In this document: piece after piece, positions 36,514 to 44,838 of the stretch | Position numbering within the stretch: the stretch's first letter is position 1 | Layout: every line of letters begins with the position of its first letter | Assembly (NCBI RefSeq): GCF_900182635.1 | Contig: NZ_FXTD01000008.1 | Span: forward strand, 62,001 to 126,000 | DNA from: Halorubrum cibi | GTDB taxonomy: Archaea > Halobacteriota > Halobacteria > Halobacteriales > Haloferacaceae | Length of the DNA: 64,000 nucleotides | Direction of reading: 5' to 3' | The notes under the pieces: generated by a model | The model's input: the letters and a program-made list of their open reading frames with translations, nothing else | Told to the model about the DNA's origin: nothing | The model's database searches: none | Position numbers and translations under genes: made by a program

Positions 36514-36786
36514 TTAAACCGTCAGGAAGTAGACCTGCTTGCGAGCGTCCTTGAAACTGTAGCGGGAGTCGACGAGTTCCTCGTCCTCCAGGCGGTTGAG
36601 CGCGTAGCGAACGGTGCGGTCGGGTAAAAGCGACTCCTCGGCGAGCCCGCCCTGCGAGAGGGGCGCGTCGCCCTCCAGGACCTTCGCGACGAGTTTGGCG
36701 CTCGGAGGCAGTTCGCGCAGACGTTCGCGGTATTCGCTCTCGGTGAGACGGCCCTGATCGGCTGACTCCACGGGACTGGTACTCAT
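36514..36786 (-). CDS. Winged-helix DNA-binding regulator (MarR/TrmB-like)
   Basis: A 90-residue protein that is mostly one winged helix: SAKLVAKVLEGDAPLSQGGLAEES, then DRTVRYALNRLEDEELVDSR as recognition helix, and a wing with YSFKDARKQVYFLTV. Short regulators like this are common in haloarchaea and often autoregulated. The DNA upstream is unusually AT-rich and could hold its operator. A target gene is not evident; the divergent methyltransferase at 37032 is a candidate. Confidence 0.75.
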   Translation of the reverse strand: MSTSPVESADQGRLTESEYRERLRELPPSAKLVAKVLEGDAPLSQGGLAEESLLPDRTVRYALNRLEDEELVDSRYSFKDARKQVYFLTV

Positions 36787-36825
36787 ACGTCCGAGGAAAC
36801 CCGCGATCGGTGGTAAAGGTTGGCT

Positions 36826-36872
36826 ACATATGGAGGTATACGATCGTTATTATATAAGGTATTAATATCACA
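36826..36872. promoter_or_regulatory. AT-rich island between divergent regulator and methyltransferase genes
   Basis: The stretch includes ATTATATAAGG and ATTAATATC, very unlike the GC-rich surroundings, and short palindromes such as CGATCG. It lies 40-86 bp upstream of the regulator ATG. It may hold promoters or operators. No terminator or gene is seen in this 245-bp spacer. Confidence 0.45.
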
Positions 36873-37031
36873 GTCGTCGGGCCCGTCCTCGCGGTCGGCC
36901 GACCGCCACCCGGGAGGAGCGGTCGGGACGTCGAGACCCACCTCCGGCACGAGTGAGCGAGGCGTCGAGACGGATTTCCGACGGCACGTATCCAGTACGG
37001 TTTTGGTCGTTCGGCGTCCACCGGAGACAAC

Positions 37032-37748
37032 GTGAAGGGTCAGGACTGGTATCAGGCCGACGAGGTCGCCGAGGAGTACGAGGATCTCCGCTTTTCGGGC
37101 GGCGGAGCCCTCATCGACCGGCGCGAGAAGGAGGCGGTGCTCTCCGCGCTCGGACCGATCGACGACGGCCACCGGGTGTTGGAGGTCGCCTGCGGCACCG
37201 GTCGGTTCACGACCATGCTCGCGGACCAGGGGGCGGACATCGTCGGGCTCGACATCTCCAGGGAGATGCTCGAGCAGGGTCGCGAGAACGCGGCGGAGAC
37301 GGGCGTCTCGGACACCGTCGAGTTCCTCCGTGGGGACGCCTCGAGACTGCCGTTTCCGGACGACCACTTCGACTCGGTGGTCGCGATGCGCTTTTTCCAC
37401 CTGATGGACGAGCCGCTTCAATTCATGCGCGAACTCCGCCGAGTGAGCAGCGAGCAGGTGTTCTTCGACACGTTCAACGCCCGGAGTCTCCGCGTGTTGT
37501 ACACGTGGCTCCTTCCGATGGGCTCGCGGCTCTACTCGGAACGACAGGTCGCCGACATGCTCGGTTCGGCCGGCATGACTCTCGCGAACGAGGAACACGA
37601 CTTCGTGTTGCCCTACGGGTTCTACCGCGGGCTTCCGAGCGTCGTCGCGAGACCGTTCCGGGCCGTCGACGAACTGGTCGGGAACACGATCCCCGGCGAC
37701 TACGTCGCCACGGTCTCCTACTGGGACGCCCGGATCGAAAACGAGTGA
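37032..37748 (+). CDS. Class I SAM-dependent methyltransferase
   Basis: This 238-residue protein has the Rossmann motif VLEVACGTGRFTTMLADQG (residues about 46-64), a Motif II-like GLDISREMLEQGRE and a DSVVAMRFFHLMDEP segment near Motif IV/V, the standard plan of small-molecule methyltransferases of the UbiE/Methyltransf_11 type. Substrate is unknown. It starts with GTG behind a TTTTGG stretch. It is divergent from the winged-helix regulator and tail-to-tail with the TRAM protein gene. Confidence 0.85.
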   Translation: MKGQDWYQADEVAEEYEDLRFSGGGALIDRREKEAVLSALGPIDDGHRVLEVACGTGRFTTMLADQGADIVGLDISREMLEQGRENAAETGVSDTVEFLRGDASRLPFPDDHFDSVVAMRFFHLMDEPLQFMRELRRVSSEQVFFDTFNARSLRVLYTWLLPMGSRLYSERQVADMLGSAGMTLANEEHDFVLPYGFYRGLPSVVARPFRAVDELVGNTIPGDYVATVSYWDARIENE

Positions 37749-37772
37749 GGTTCGCGGCGCGTCGCGACCCGA

Positions 37773-38180
37773 CTAGACGTCCTCGTCTATGACTTCGCCG
37801 ACCGCGAAGTTCGATTTCACTTCCGTCACCTCGATCTTCACGCGTTCGCCGACCTCCGTGTCGGGAACGATGATCACGTACCCGCGCTCGACGCGGGCGA
37901 TTCCGTCGCCCTGCTTGCCGAGGTCCTCGATCTCGACGTATCGCATCTCGCCGGGCTCGACCGGGGGCTGCGGACCGTCCCCGGTGGACGCGGCCGCGTC
38001 GTCGCGATCGGCGACTCCGCCCTCGGTCCCGCCCCGCTCGATGAGCGCGACCCGGTAGGTCTCGCCCGGCTCCACCGATCCGGTCTCGACCTCGCGGCGT
38101 GGTACTTTCACGACGTACTCGCCGTCCTCCTCTCGGACGTCGGCGCTGAACAGACAAAGGAGCTTCTCGGAGATTTCCAT
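37773..38180 (-). CDS. TRAM domain protein
   Basis: The 135-residue protein ends in a TRAM domain: GEMRYVEIEDLGKQGDGIARVERGYVIIVPDTEVGERVKIEVTEVKSNFA (read in parts), a beta-barrel fold that binds RNA. The N-terminal part (MEISEKLLCLFSADVREEDGE) has strands and a linker with Gly, Asp and Ala. Stand-alone haloarchaeal TRAM proteins are numerous and may act as RNA chaperones, as in cold-response proteins of related archaea. The start ATG follows a AACCGGT-type region; a TATA was not firmly placed. Confidence 0.85.
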   Translation of the reverse strand: MEISEKLLCLFSADVREEDGEYVVKVPRREVETGSVEPGETYRVALIERGGTEGGVADRDDAAASTGDGPQPPVEPGEMRYVEIEDLGKQGDGIARVERGYVIIVPDTEVGERVKIEVTEVKSNFAVGEVIDEDV

Positions 38181-38310
38181 GATATACTCCGACCGGTACG
38201 TCGAGACCGGTTATTATAGTTGTACCGCCGGACGCCGTCGACCGCGTCCGCTCCCGGCAACCGCCGCGGGGGGACGAACGCCTTTGTGACGGCCTGTCCA
38301 ACCGGCACGC

Positions 38311-39216
38311 ATGGCCGGACCCGAGTTCCGATACGGAGCCGTCTCGCCCCCGATCGTGACGCCGTTCGACGCCGACGGCGACGTCGACGCCGACGCGCTC
38401 GCGAGCCACACCGACGCGCTCGTCGAGGCCGGTCTCGACGGGATGGTCCCCTGCGGGACGACCGGCGAGTTCGCCAGCCTCGACGACGCGGAGTACCGAA
38501 CCGTGATCGAGACGGTCGCCGAGGCCGTCGACGGGCGCGTTCCCGTGATCGCCGGCGCGGCGGACACGACCGTCTCGGGCGTGCGCGAGCGCCTCGCGTT
38601 CGCCGCGTCCGCGGGCGCCGAAGCGGGACTCGTCACGCTCCCGTACTACCACACCTCGACCGATCCCGAGGGGCAACTGGCGTTCCTCGAGGCCGTCGCC
38701 GACGACGCGCCGCTGCCGGTCTTCCTCTACGACATTCCCTCGACGGTCGGCGAGGCGATCGATCCGGGCGTGATCGCCGACGTCGCCGAGCACGAGTCGG
38801 TCGTCGGGGCGAAGGACACGACCGGCGACGTCTCGGCGCTCGACGCGAAGATCCGCGCGACGCCGGACTCCTTCACCGTCTTTCAGGGGTTCGACTCCCA
38901 GCTGTATCCGAGCGTCTCTCTCGGCGTCGACGGGGGGATTCACGCGCTCTCGCAGGTGATCCCGGAGGTGTTCGTCGCGATGGGCGACGCGATCCGCGCC
39001 GGCGACGACGACCGCGCGCTGCGGCTTCACCGTCGGGGGATCGTCCCGCTCTTCGACCGGTGCGGCGAGCACGGCTTCGCGCCCGCAACGAAGGTCGCGG
39101 CCGCTCACCGCGGGTTCATCCCGAACCCGGCGGTCCGCCCGCCGCTGACGCTCCCCGACGAGGCGGCGCGCGAGGCGATCGCGGCCGACGTCGACGCGGC
39201 GCTGGACGCGGTGTGA
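38311..39216 (+). CDS. DapA/NAL-family aldolase (dihydrodipicolinate synthase-like)
   Basis: The 301-residue TIM barrel has the family motifs: PCGTTGEFASL for substrate carboxylate binding, Tyr in LPYYHTST, and the Schiff-base Lys in VVGAKDTTGD. Such proteins are dihydrodipicolinate synthase, KDG aldolase or N-acetylneuraminate lyase. In haloarchaea DapA-family members include KDG aldolases of the Entner-Doudoroff pathway, and a KDG kinase-like gene lies at 29279, so KDG cleavage is plausible. Lysine synthesis is the other option. No dapB is nearby. Confidence 0.8.
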   Translation: MAGPEFRYGAVSPPIVTPFDADGDVDADALASHTDALVEAGLDGMVPCGTTGEFASLDDAEYRTVIETVAEAVDGRVPVIAGAADTTVSGVRERLAFAASAGAEAGLVTLPYYHTSTDPEGQLAFLEAVADDAPLPVFLYDIPSTVGEAIDPGVIADVAEHESVVGAKDTTGDVSALDAKIRATPDSFTVFQGFDSQLYPSVSLGVDGGIHALSQVIPEVFVAMGDAIRAGDDDRALRLHRRGIVPLFDRCGEHGFAPATKVAAAHRGFIPNPAVRPPLTLPDEAAREAIAADVDAALDAV

Positions 39217-39234
39217 GGGGAGTGCCCGGCGTTT

Positions 39235-40041
39235 TCACCCGCTGCCGACCGGCGTCCCGTCCGCGTTCTTCGGTCCCTCGGAGTCGAAGACGACGACGTC
39301 GCCGTCGGCCCGCTCGGCGGCGGTCGGGTCGTAGCCGTCACGCACCGCGATCGCCTCCTCCAGCTCCCGGATCGCCCGCTCCTTGAGTGCCGCCGCCAGC
39401 GACTCGGCGTCCGCACGGGAGATCTCCCTGCCGAGCCCCTCGCACTCGTGGGCGCGGACCATCCCCTCGCCGTCGACCGCCTCGCCCATCGGCTGGCTCG
39501 TCCCGCCGAGCGCGACGCTGAACGGGTAGGTCCGGCAGATGAGCGGCCGCGAGTCGTGGACGGTACAGGCCCCTCGCCCGTCCGACTCCTCGTAGAAGGT
39601 ACAGTCGCCGCAGTCGTCGGTCGCGAGCGCCCACTCGAAGGTCTCGCCCGCCGGCTCGCCGTCTTCGTCCTCCGCGAGCCCGTACGGCATGGGGCGGGCC
39701 ACGTCGCGCCAGTCGTACGCCTCGCCGAGGGCGTCATCCGCGGCGTCGGCGACCTCGCGGACCTCGTCAGGAAAGACCGTCGCGGTGTGCGGCTCGCGGT
39801 CGTCGCCGGCGCGGTCGCCGTGGCAGCCGTCGTCGCCGGCGCGGTCGTCGCCAGCTACCCCCTCGCCGTCGGCCTCGCCCGCTCCCTCGCCGGCCGGCGC
39901 GCCGCCCGGTTCGTCGGGGGCGTACCCCGTACAGCAGCCGCCACAGCGCGTACACTCGAAGCCGATGGACTCGATCGCGTCGGCCAGGTCGTCGACGGCG
40001 AGGTCGCGGGCGCGGTCGAGCTCGGCTTCGAGCGGTTCCAT
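39235..40041 (-). CDS. YkgJ family cysteine-cluster protein
   Basis: This 268-residue protein has CTRCGGCC near residue 32 and CRTYPFSVALG and CGDCTF motifs further on, the Cys arrangement of the YkgJ/CxxCxxCC family, thought to bind a metal or an iron-sulphur cluster. An insertion of Gly/Glu/Asp-rich sequence (about residues 47-80) is low-complexity. Function is unknown; relatives are linked to zinc or iron handling by domain annotation only. It faces the next gene head-to-head across 120 bp. Confidence 0.8.
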   Translation of the reverse strand: MEPLEAELDRARDLAVDDLADAIESIGFECTRCGGCCTGYAPDEPGGAPAGEGAGEADGEGVAGDDRAGDDGCHGDRAGDDREPHTATVFPDEVREVADAADDALGEAYDWRDVARPMPYGLAEDEDGEPAGETFEWALATDDCGDCTFYEESDGRGACTVHDSRPLICRTYPFSVALGGTSQPMGEAVDGEGMVRAHECEGLGREISRADAESLAAALKERAIRELEEAIAVRDGYDPTAAERADGDVVVFDSEGPKNADGTPVGSG

Positions 40042-40161
40042 ACCTCCGGTCGGGACGCGATCGGGTTAACCGCGTCCCTTCTCGCGGTCGCGTTCGGCCG
40101 GTCACGATACGAGGGACGCACGGCGAAGGAGCGAAGTACGATCGCTCCCTACGACCCGGTC

Positions 40162-40602
40162 GTGAGAGAGTACGAACGGAAGGGACTCCTCGAACGCGTC
40201 GAGCGCGAGGCGGCCACGGTCGGCGCGCGGATCCCGGAGGAGATCGAGGTCCAAGAGGAGCCGATCGACCTCCAGTCGTTCGTCTTCGAGATCAAGCGGC
40301 GGGAGACGGTCCCGCCGGGCGAACGCGACCGCGTCGAGCGGGCGAAGCGGAACCTCCGCCGCGAGCGGCTCGAGCGGCTCGAGCACATCGAGGAGAACGA
40401 GGTGAGCTACGAGCGCGGCGAGGAGCTGGCGGCGTCGATCATCGGCATCGACCGGGCGCTGGAGGCGCTCGAGGGGCTGAACGCGCCGGACCCGGAGACC
40501 GAGGCGGAACGGCAGGCGGCCGCCGACCGGAAGCGGTGGATGAGCTTCCTGAAGAAGGCGCTCGGCCGCGATGACGCCGGCGGCGGCCGCACGCGGTTTT
40601 AG
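40162..40602 (+). CDS. Haloarchaeal hypothetical protein (DUF5788-like)
   Basis: The 146-residue protein reads REYERKGLLERVEREAATVG at the start and is helical and charged, with FVFEIKRRETVPPGERDRVERAK and a KRWMSFLKKALGRDDA tail. It resembles the haloarchaeal DUF5788 family as I remember it. I chose GTG at 40162 as start because the reading before it is shadow-like and because no in-frame ATG precedes the conserved region. It converges on the Rieske gene, and the two stop regions overlap by 4 bp. Confidence 0.6.
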   Translation: MREYERKGLLERVEREAATVGARIPEEIEVQEEPIDLQSFVFEIKRRETVPPGERDRVERAKRNLRRERLERLEHIEENEVSYERGEELAASIIGIDRALEALEGLNAPDPETEAERQAAADRKRWMSFLKKALGRDDAGGGRTRF

Positions 40603-41099
40603 TTCCCGGTGAAGTCGATCCGCGAGTCGCCGGCGTCGTCGTCGCGATGGCTCGGCCCGCGCCGGACGAACTCGTACGCGTCGTCCGCGAGGTACACCGC
40701 GCCGTCGTCGACCGTCACGTCGACGTCCTCGAGGATCGCGCCCTCACACGGGCCGAAGTTACAGTAGCCGGTGCCGCCCTCGAAGGTCGCGCCGTGTTTC
40801 TGACAGAACACCTCGCCGTTCCGGACGAACGCGCCCTCGTCCTTGTCGAGGCGCACGTCGGTCCAGTGTTGACAGTAGTTACGGAACGCCGAGACGTCGC
40901 CGTCGGTCCGAAGCAGGATCGCCTCGGCCTCGAAGGAGCCGCCGTTCGTCTCCACGCCGTCAACGTCCACGTCGCCGTTTTTGCCGACGTCGCCCTCGCT
41001 CTCGTCGACCGAGTCGGGATCGACCGGGCGGAGCGTCACGAGAAGCGTGCTGTCCTCCGGCATCTCGTCGAGGGCGGCGATCCGCCGGTCCGCGTCCAT
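40599..41099 (-). CDS. Rieske [2Fe-2S] domain protein
   Basis: A 166-residue protein whose Rieske ligands are NYCQHWTDV and CQKHGATFEGGTGYC, spacing consistent with CxH...CxxH binding. The N-terminal part contains an acidic linker (DESEGDVGKNGD). Without a transmembrane helix it is probably a soluble ferredoxin-type electron carrier, as in haloarchaeal Rieske-like proteins, rather than the bc1 subunit. A partner oxygenase or reductase is not nearby. Confidence 0.85.
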   Translation of the reverse strand: MDADRRIAALDEMPEDSTLLVTLRPVDPDSVDESEGDVGKNGDVDVDGVETNGGSFEAEAILLRTDGDVSAFRNYCQHWTDVRLDKDEGAFVRNGEVFCQKHGATFEGGTGYCNFGPCEGAILEDVDVTVDDGAVYLADDAYEFVRRGPSHRDDDAGDSRIDFTGN

Positions 41100-41147
41100 A
41101 CGAGTCGGTGGCCTGCGCTCGGTTTGAACGTTGCGCGTTCGAGGCGA

Positions 41148-41747
41148 TCAGACTCCCAGCCACTCGTCGTCGCGGATCTCGTACCCGTTCTCCCGGCAGA
41201 CCTTCGCCGCCTGCCGTCGGACGTCCCGGGAGCCCGGAACGCGCTCCTTCTCGGCCACCCGATCGACGATCCAGTCGGCGACGGCGTCGATCGCCTCGTC
41301 GTCGTCGTCGCCGTCGACGTCCGCGAGCGCCCGGAACGTCCGCTCGTAGGCCTCTCGCTGTGACCGGTTCGTCTCGGCGTTCGGGAGTCGCGCGACCGCC
41401 TCCACGACCCGCTTCATCGCCGTGGCCACCGTCGGCCGTTGGACGCGGGTTCCGACCGCGGCGGGCGAGTCGAACGACTCCGCCGGCGCGTCCGGGAGGA
41501 GGTCCGCGATCGTGTACGTTTCGACGACGGACTCGATCTCGCGGTCGCCGACCGCGGAGACGATCTCGGCTCCCGTCGCCGGGAACTCCACGGATTCGAG
41601 CTCCGTCTCGAAGTAGGCGAGCGTCGAGGCGTCGACCGGCGGTTCGACCTCGTCGCCCCGCTCGAGTTCCGCGGCGATCTCGCGCTCGCGCTGGCGTCGC
41701 TCCTCGTCGTGGGCCTGCTTGTCTCGGCCGCTCTTGTCGTCTGCCAT
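41148..41747 (-). CDS. Haloarchaeal hypothetical acidic protein
   Basis: The 199-residue protein has a charged N-terminus (DDKSGRDKQAHDEERRQRERE) then segments YFETELESVEFPATGAEIVSAVGDREIES and RTFRALADVDGDDDDEAIDAVADWIVD. The ATGAEIV-type motif recalls haloarchaeal DUF5789/DUF2795 proteins, but I am not sure. The C-terminal VPGSRDVRRQAAKVCRENGYE may be a small helical domain. No function can be given. Confidence 0.55.
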   Translation of the reverse strand: MADDKSGRDKQAHDEERRQREREIAAELERGDEVEPPVDASTLAYFETELESVEFPATGAEIVSAVGDREIESVVETYTIADLLPDAPAESFDSPAAVGTRVQRPTVATAMKRVVEAVARLPNAETNRSQREAYERTFRALADVDGDDDDEAIDAVADWIVDRVAEKERVPGSRDVRRQAAKVCRENGYEIRDDEWLGV

Positions 41748-41808
41748 CCCCAATCTACGGGTCCGAGCCGGATAGTCCTGTGGGCGAGATGACGGGTCCG
41801 TTCGGGAC

Positions 41809-42747
41809 TCACGATCGGCGGCCGCCGTAACACGCCGCCTCCACGCGTCGGTCGAACAGCCGCGAGAGCAGCGTCGTGAGCGGGCCGGAGACGCCCTCTC
41901 CCTCGCCGTCGACGGCGATCCCGTCGACCGTCCGAACCGGGCGGATCCCCCACGTCGCGTTCGCGAGGAAGACCTCGTCGGCCTCGCGCACCTCGCTCGG
42001 GGCGTAGCTCCCCTCCTCGACCGGGATCGCTTCCTCCTCGGCGACGTCGATCACCTCCGCCCGCGCGGCGCGAGGAACCACCGGGCCGTCGAGCGAGGGC
42101 GTCTGAAGCCCCTCACCGTCAGTGAAAAAGAGGGACGAGTCCGCCCCGCCGACGACGTCGCCGTCGGCGTCGGAAAGCAGCGCCTCGTCCGCGCCCGTCA
42201 CCCGGAGTTCGAGCCGCGCGAGGACCTCGTTCACCCGGGCGTGAGTCGTCGCGTCGGCGGGAACTGCCCGGTCCGGCGTCTTTCGAGTTTTGACGGTCTG
42301 GAGCGTCGCCGGCGCGTCGAAGACCGGATCCGACCCGACCCCACCCCTCGGAAGCGGACGGACCGCCACGACGACCGTCGGATCGCTCTCGACTCGCGGA
42401 TCGAACCGGTCTGCGGCCCCGTCGCGGTCGGACCCGTTCGCCGGGCGACCGCGGGTGACGGAGACCTCACAGACCGCGTCCGACAGGCCGTTCGCTTCGA
42501 GCGTCTCGTCGATCCGGTCCCGCAACTCCGCGTCCGAGAGACCGTGGTCGATCGAGAGCGCCTCACAGCTCCGGGCCAGTCGGTCGGCGTGTCGGTCCCA
42601 GCGGAACACGGTTCCGCCGTACGCTCGCATGGTCTCGCGGGCAGCGTCGCCGTAGCGGAACCCGCGGTCCTCGACGTGGATCGTCGCCGATCCCGCGGGC
42701 ACGACCTCGCCGTCGACGTGGTATCGCCGGTCCGCGTCGTCGTTCAT
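41809..42747 (-). CDS. Class IV aminotransferase-like protein without the PLP lysine
   Basis: The 312-residue protein has the class IV fold signature DRGFRYGDAARETMRAYGG (PabC/IlvE type) and ends like aminodeoxychorismate lyases. Aligned without gaps to IlvE or PabC, the catalytic Lys position is Thr167 (DATTHARVNEV; codon ACG), the Glu that holds the PLP pyridine nitrogen region is Gly200, and the usual Asn is Ser205. PLP chemistry by this protein is thus doubtful. It may be a diverged or inactive paralogue, or an unusual pyridoxal-independent enzyme. pabA and pabB are not adjacent. Confidence 0.7.
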   Translation of the reverse strand: MNDDADRRYHVDGEVVPAGSATIHVEDRGFRYGDAARETMRAYGGTVFRWDRHADRLARSCEALSIDHGLSDAELRDRIDETLEANGLSDAVCEVSVTRGRPANGSDRDGAADRFDPRVESDPTVVVAVRPLPRGGVGSDPVFDAPATLQTVKTRKTPDRAVPADATTHARVNEVLARLELRVTGADEALLSDADGDVVGGADSSLFFTDGEGLQTPSLDGPVVPRAARAEVIDVAEEEAIPVEEGSYAPSEVREADEVFLANATWGIRPVRTVDGIAVDGEGEGVSGPLTTLLSRLFDRRVEAACYGGRRS

Positions 42748-42783
42748 TCGTCTTGCCGGACCGCCCGGTCGCCTTGCGACACC

Positions 42784-43392
42784 TCAGAACTCCTTGGCGC
42801 GATCGATCCACTTGACGGCGCGTTTCTCGCCGATGTTCGCGCCCTCGGCCACGTCGGCGGGATCGGCGGCCGCGAGGTCCTCGACGGTCTCGATCCCGAC
42901 ACCACCGAGCCGCTCGCCGTACGCCGGGCCGATCCCCTTGATCCGGTCGACGGGCTCGCCGTCGACGCCGTCCTCGTCCGACCCGTCCGCGTCGTCGCCG
43001 TCTGACTCCGTGCTCGCGTCGGCGTCGTCTTCCTCGTCTCCCTCGGTCTCCTCGTCTTCCCCGTCCTCGACCACCTCCTCGTCTGCGGGTTCCGACGCGT
43101 CGACCTCGTCTTCGTCGGCTTCGTCGGCCTCGCCTCCGTCCGCTTCGTCCTCGGCGGACTCGTCTCCGTCGGGCTCGTCGTCCTTTCCGGGCTCCTCCTC
43201 GCCCATGACGCCGTCCGCGGAGTCGACGTCGCTTCCGTCAGCACCTTCGCTCCCGTCGGCACCTTCGCTTCCGTCGTCCGTCTCTCCGTCGCCGGCGTCC
43301 CGTTCGACGGTCACCGTCGTCTCCCCGCTCTCGCCGTCGGACGAGTCGCTCCCGAACCCGAGCTTCTCCTTGATCTTCTTCAGCAGGGCCAT
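42784..43392 (-). CDS. Helix-hairpin-helix protein with acidic linker
   Basis: The 202-residue protein starts MALLKKIKEKLGFGSDSS, then has a long low-complexity stretch of Asp, Glu, Gly and Ser (about residues 20-145), and ends in a helix-hairpin-helix domain (DRIKGIGPAYGERLGGVGIETVEDLAAA). Such domains bind DNA non-specifically, and this type (DUF4332-like) is also linked to DNA-repair proteins. The start at MALLKK sits just after a TATA-like stretch. The longer reading would extend into promoter DNA. Confidence 0.7.
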   Translation of the reverse strand: MALLKKIKEKLGFGSDSSDGESGETTVTVERDAGDGETDDGSEGADGSEGADGSDVDSADGVMGEEEPGKDDEPDGDESAEDEADGGEADEADEDEVDASEPADEEVVEDGEDEETEGDEEDDADASTESDGDDADGSDEDGVDGEPVDRIKGIGPAYGERLGGVGIETVEDLAAADPADVAEGANIGEKRAVKWIDRAKEF

Positions 43393-43502
43393 TGCCGTCC
43401 GATACACGCGCCCGATATTTAAAGGCCCGCGACGGATCCGCTCGCGGAAGCCTCGGGTGCCGGTCTCGCCGCGGTTAAGTCGTCGCGGGCACACGATCTG
43501 CC

Positions 43503-43961
43503 ATGTCGATCCTCGATGCGGTCATGTGGTCCGTACACGTCGGGTTCGCGGTGCTCTGGACGGGAAGCGTGCTGTTCGTCGCGCTCGCGGTGGTCCCGCC
43601 GGCGACCCGCGGCGACGTCGGAAGCGACGCGCTCGCCGCGGTGGTCGGCCGGCTCCGGTGGATATCGCGGATCGCGGCGCTCGCGTTCCTCGCCACCGGC
43701 GGACACATGGCCGGGACGCTGTACACCGTCGAGTCGCTCACCGGCACCGGCCGGGGCCACCTCGTGCTCACGATGCTCGCCCTCTGGTTCGTGATCACCG
43801 GACTCGTCGAGGTCGCGAGCGGGAAGCTCCTCGACGGGCTCGAGACCGGAAAGCTGCGCGAGCCCGCCCGCGACGCGAAGCCGTTCTTCTACGCCGCCGC
43901 CGGGCTCTCGGTCGGGCTGGTCCTCACGGCCGGGCTGCTGGCGAGCCCCTCCGTGTTATAA
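43503..43961 (+). CDS. CopD-like transmembrane protein
   Basis: A 152-residue protein with four helices (about 5-28, 52-70, 84-105 and 123-148). The first contains SVHVGFAVLWTGSVLFVA, which recalls the CopD domain of copper-related membrane proteins. His and Met occur in the helices but a copper role is not established. It lies 110 bp from the divergent acidic helix-hairpin-helix gene and ends 15 bp before the aroE stop, tail to tail. Confidence 0.6.
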   Translation: MSILDAVMWSVHVGFAVLWTGSVLFVALAVVPPATRGDVGSDALAAVVGRLRWISRIAALAFLATGGHMAGTLYTVESLTGTGRGHLVLTMLALWFVITGLVEVASGKLLDGLETGKLREPARDAKPFFYAAAGLSVGLVLTAGLLASPSVL

Positions 43962-43975
43962 GACGATCCGCGCGG

Positions 43976-44803
43976 TCACTCCAGTCGCTCGCGCAGCGCC
44001 GCGTTCATCTCCTCGACCGGCGCGTCCTCGCCGGTCCAGCGCTCGAACGCCTCGACGCCCTGGAAAAGCAACATCCACGCGCCCTCGATAGTCGTCGCGC
44101 CTGCCGCCGCGGCCTCGCGGAGGAGTCGGGTCTCCGTCGGCGTGTAGACCGCATCGAGGACGGCCAGGTCGGCGTGGAGCAGGTCGGCCGGCACCGGCGT
44201 CGCGTTCTCCTCCATGCCGACGCTCGTGGCGTTCACGAGCACGTCGGCGGCGGGTACCCGTTCGTCGAGCCCGGCGAGTCCCCCGCCGGTCGCGCCGGGC
44301 ACCTCCGCGGCGAGATCGGTCGCCCGCTCCGTCGTGCGGTTGGCCACGTGGACGCTCGCACCGGCGTCGGAGAGCGCGAACGCCGCCGCCCGGCCCGCGC
44401 CGCCCGCGCCGACGACGACCGCGTCGCTCCCGTCGAGGGACACGCCGTGGCGCTCGAACGACCGGGTCACGCCCGCCGCGTCCGTGTTGTAGCCGCGGGG
44501 CGTTCCGCCCTCCCCTCCGTCCTCGTCGGGATCCGGGAAGACGACCGTGTTCACCGCGCCGATCCGCTCTGCGAGCGGGTCGGGGTCGACGGCGGCGAGC
44601 ACGTCGCGTTTGAACGGGATGGTGACGTTGAGCCCGGCCACGCCCAGCGCGGCCGCGCCCTCGACCGCCCGGACGGCGTCGTCCGGGTCCGGCTCGAAGG
44701 TGACGTAGCGCGCGTCGATGCCGAGCGCCTCGTAGCCCGCCTCGTGCATCGGCGGCGACAGCGAGTGGCCGACCGGGTTGCCGATCAGTCCGTAGACGTC
44801 CAT
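43976..44803 (-). CDS. aroE: Shikimate dehydrogenase
   Basis: The 275-residue enzyme reduces dehydroshikimate with NADPH. It has the shikimate-binding start [22 protein letters not shown], the catalytic Lys and Asp region [10 protein letters not shown], and the Rossmann segment [15 protein letters not shown]. The ATG (MDVYGLIG) lies about 20-25 nt behind a TTTTTG box. The aro pathway genes are not next to it. The T-run upstream may also end the DUF373 transcript. Confidence 0.95.
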   Translation of the reverse strand: MDVYGLIGNPVGHSLSPPMHEAGYEALGIDARYVTFEPDPDDAVRAVEGAAALGVAGLNVTIPFKRDVLAAVDPDPLAERIGAVNTVVFPDPDEDGGEGGTPRGYNTDAAGVTRSFERHGVSLDGSDAVVVGAGGAGRAAAFALSDAGASVHVANRTTERATDLAAEVPGATGGGLAGLDERVPAADVLVNATSVGMEENATPVPADLLHADLAVLDAVYTPTETRLLREAAAAGATTIEGAWMLLFQGVEAFERWTGEDAPVEEMNAALRERLE

Positions 44804-44838
44804 ACCGTCCGGGCGACCCGGACGAACAAAAACCCGAC

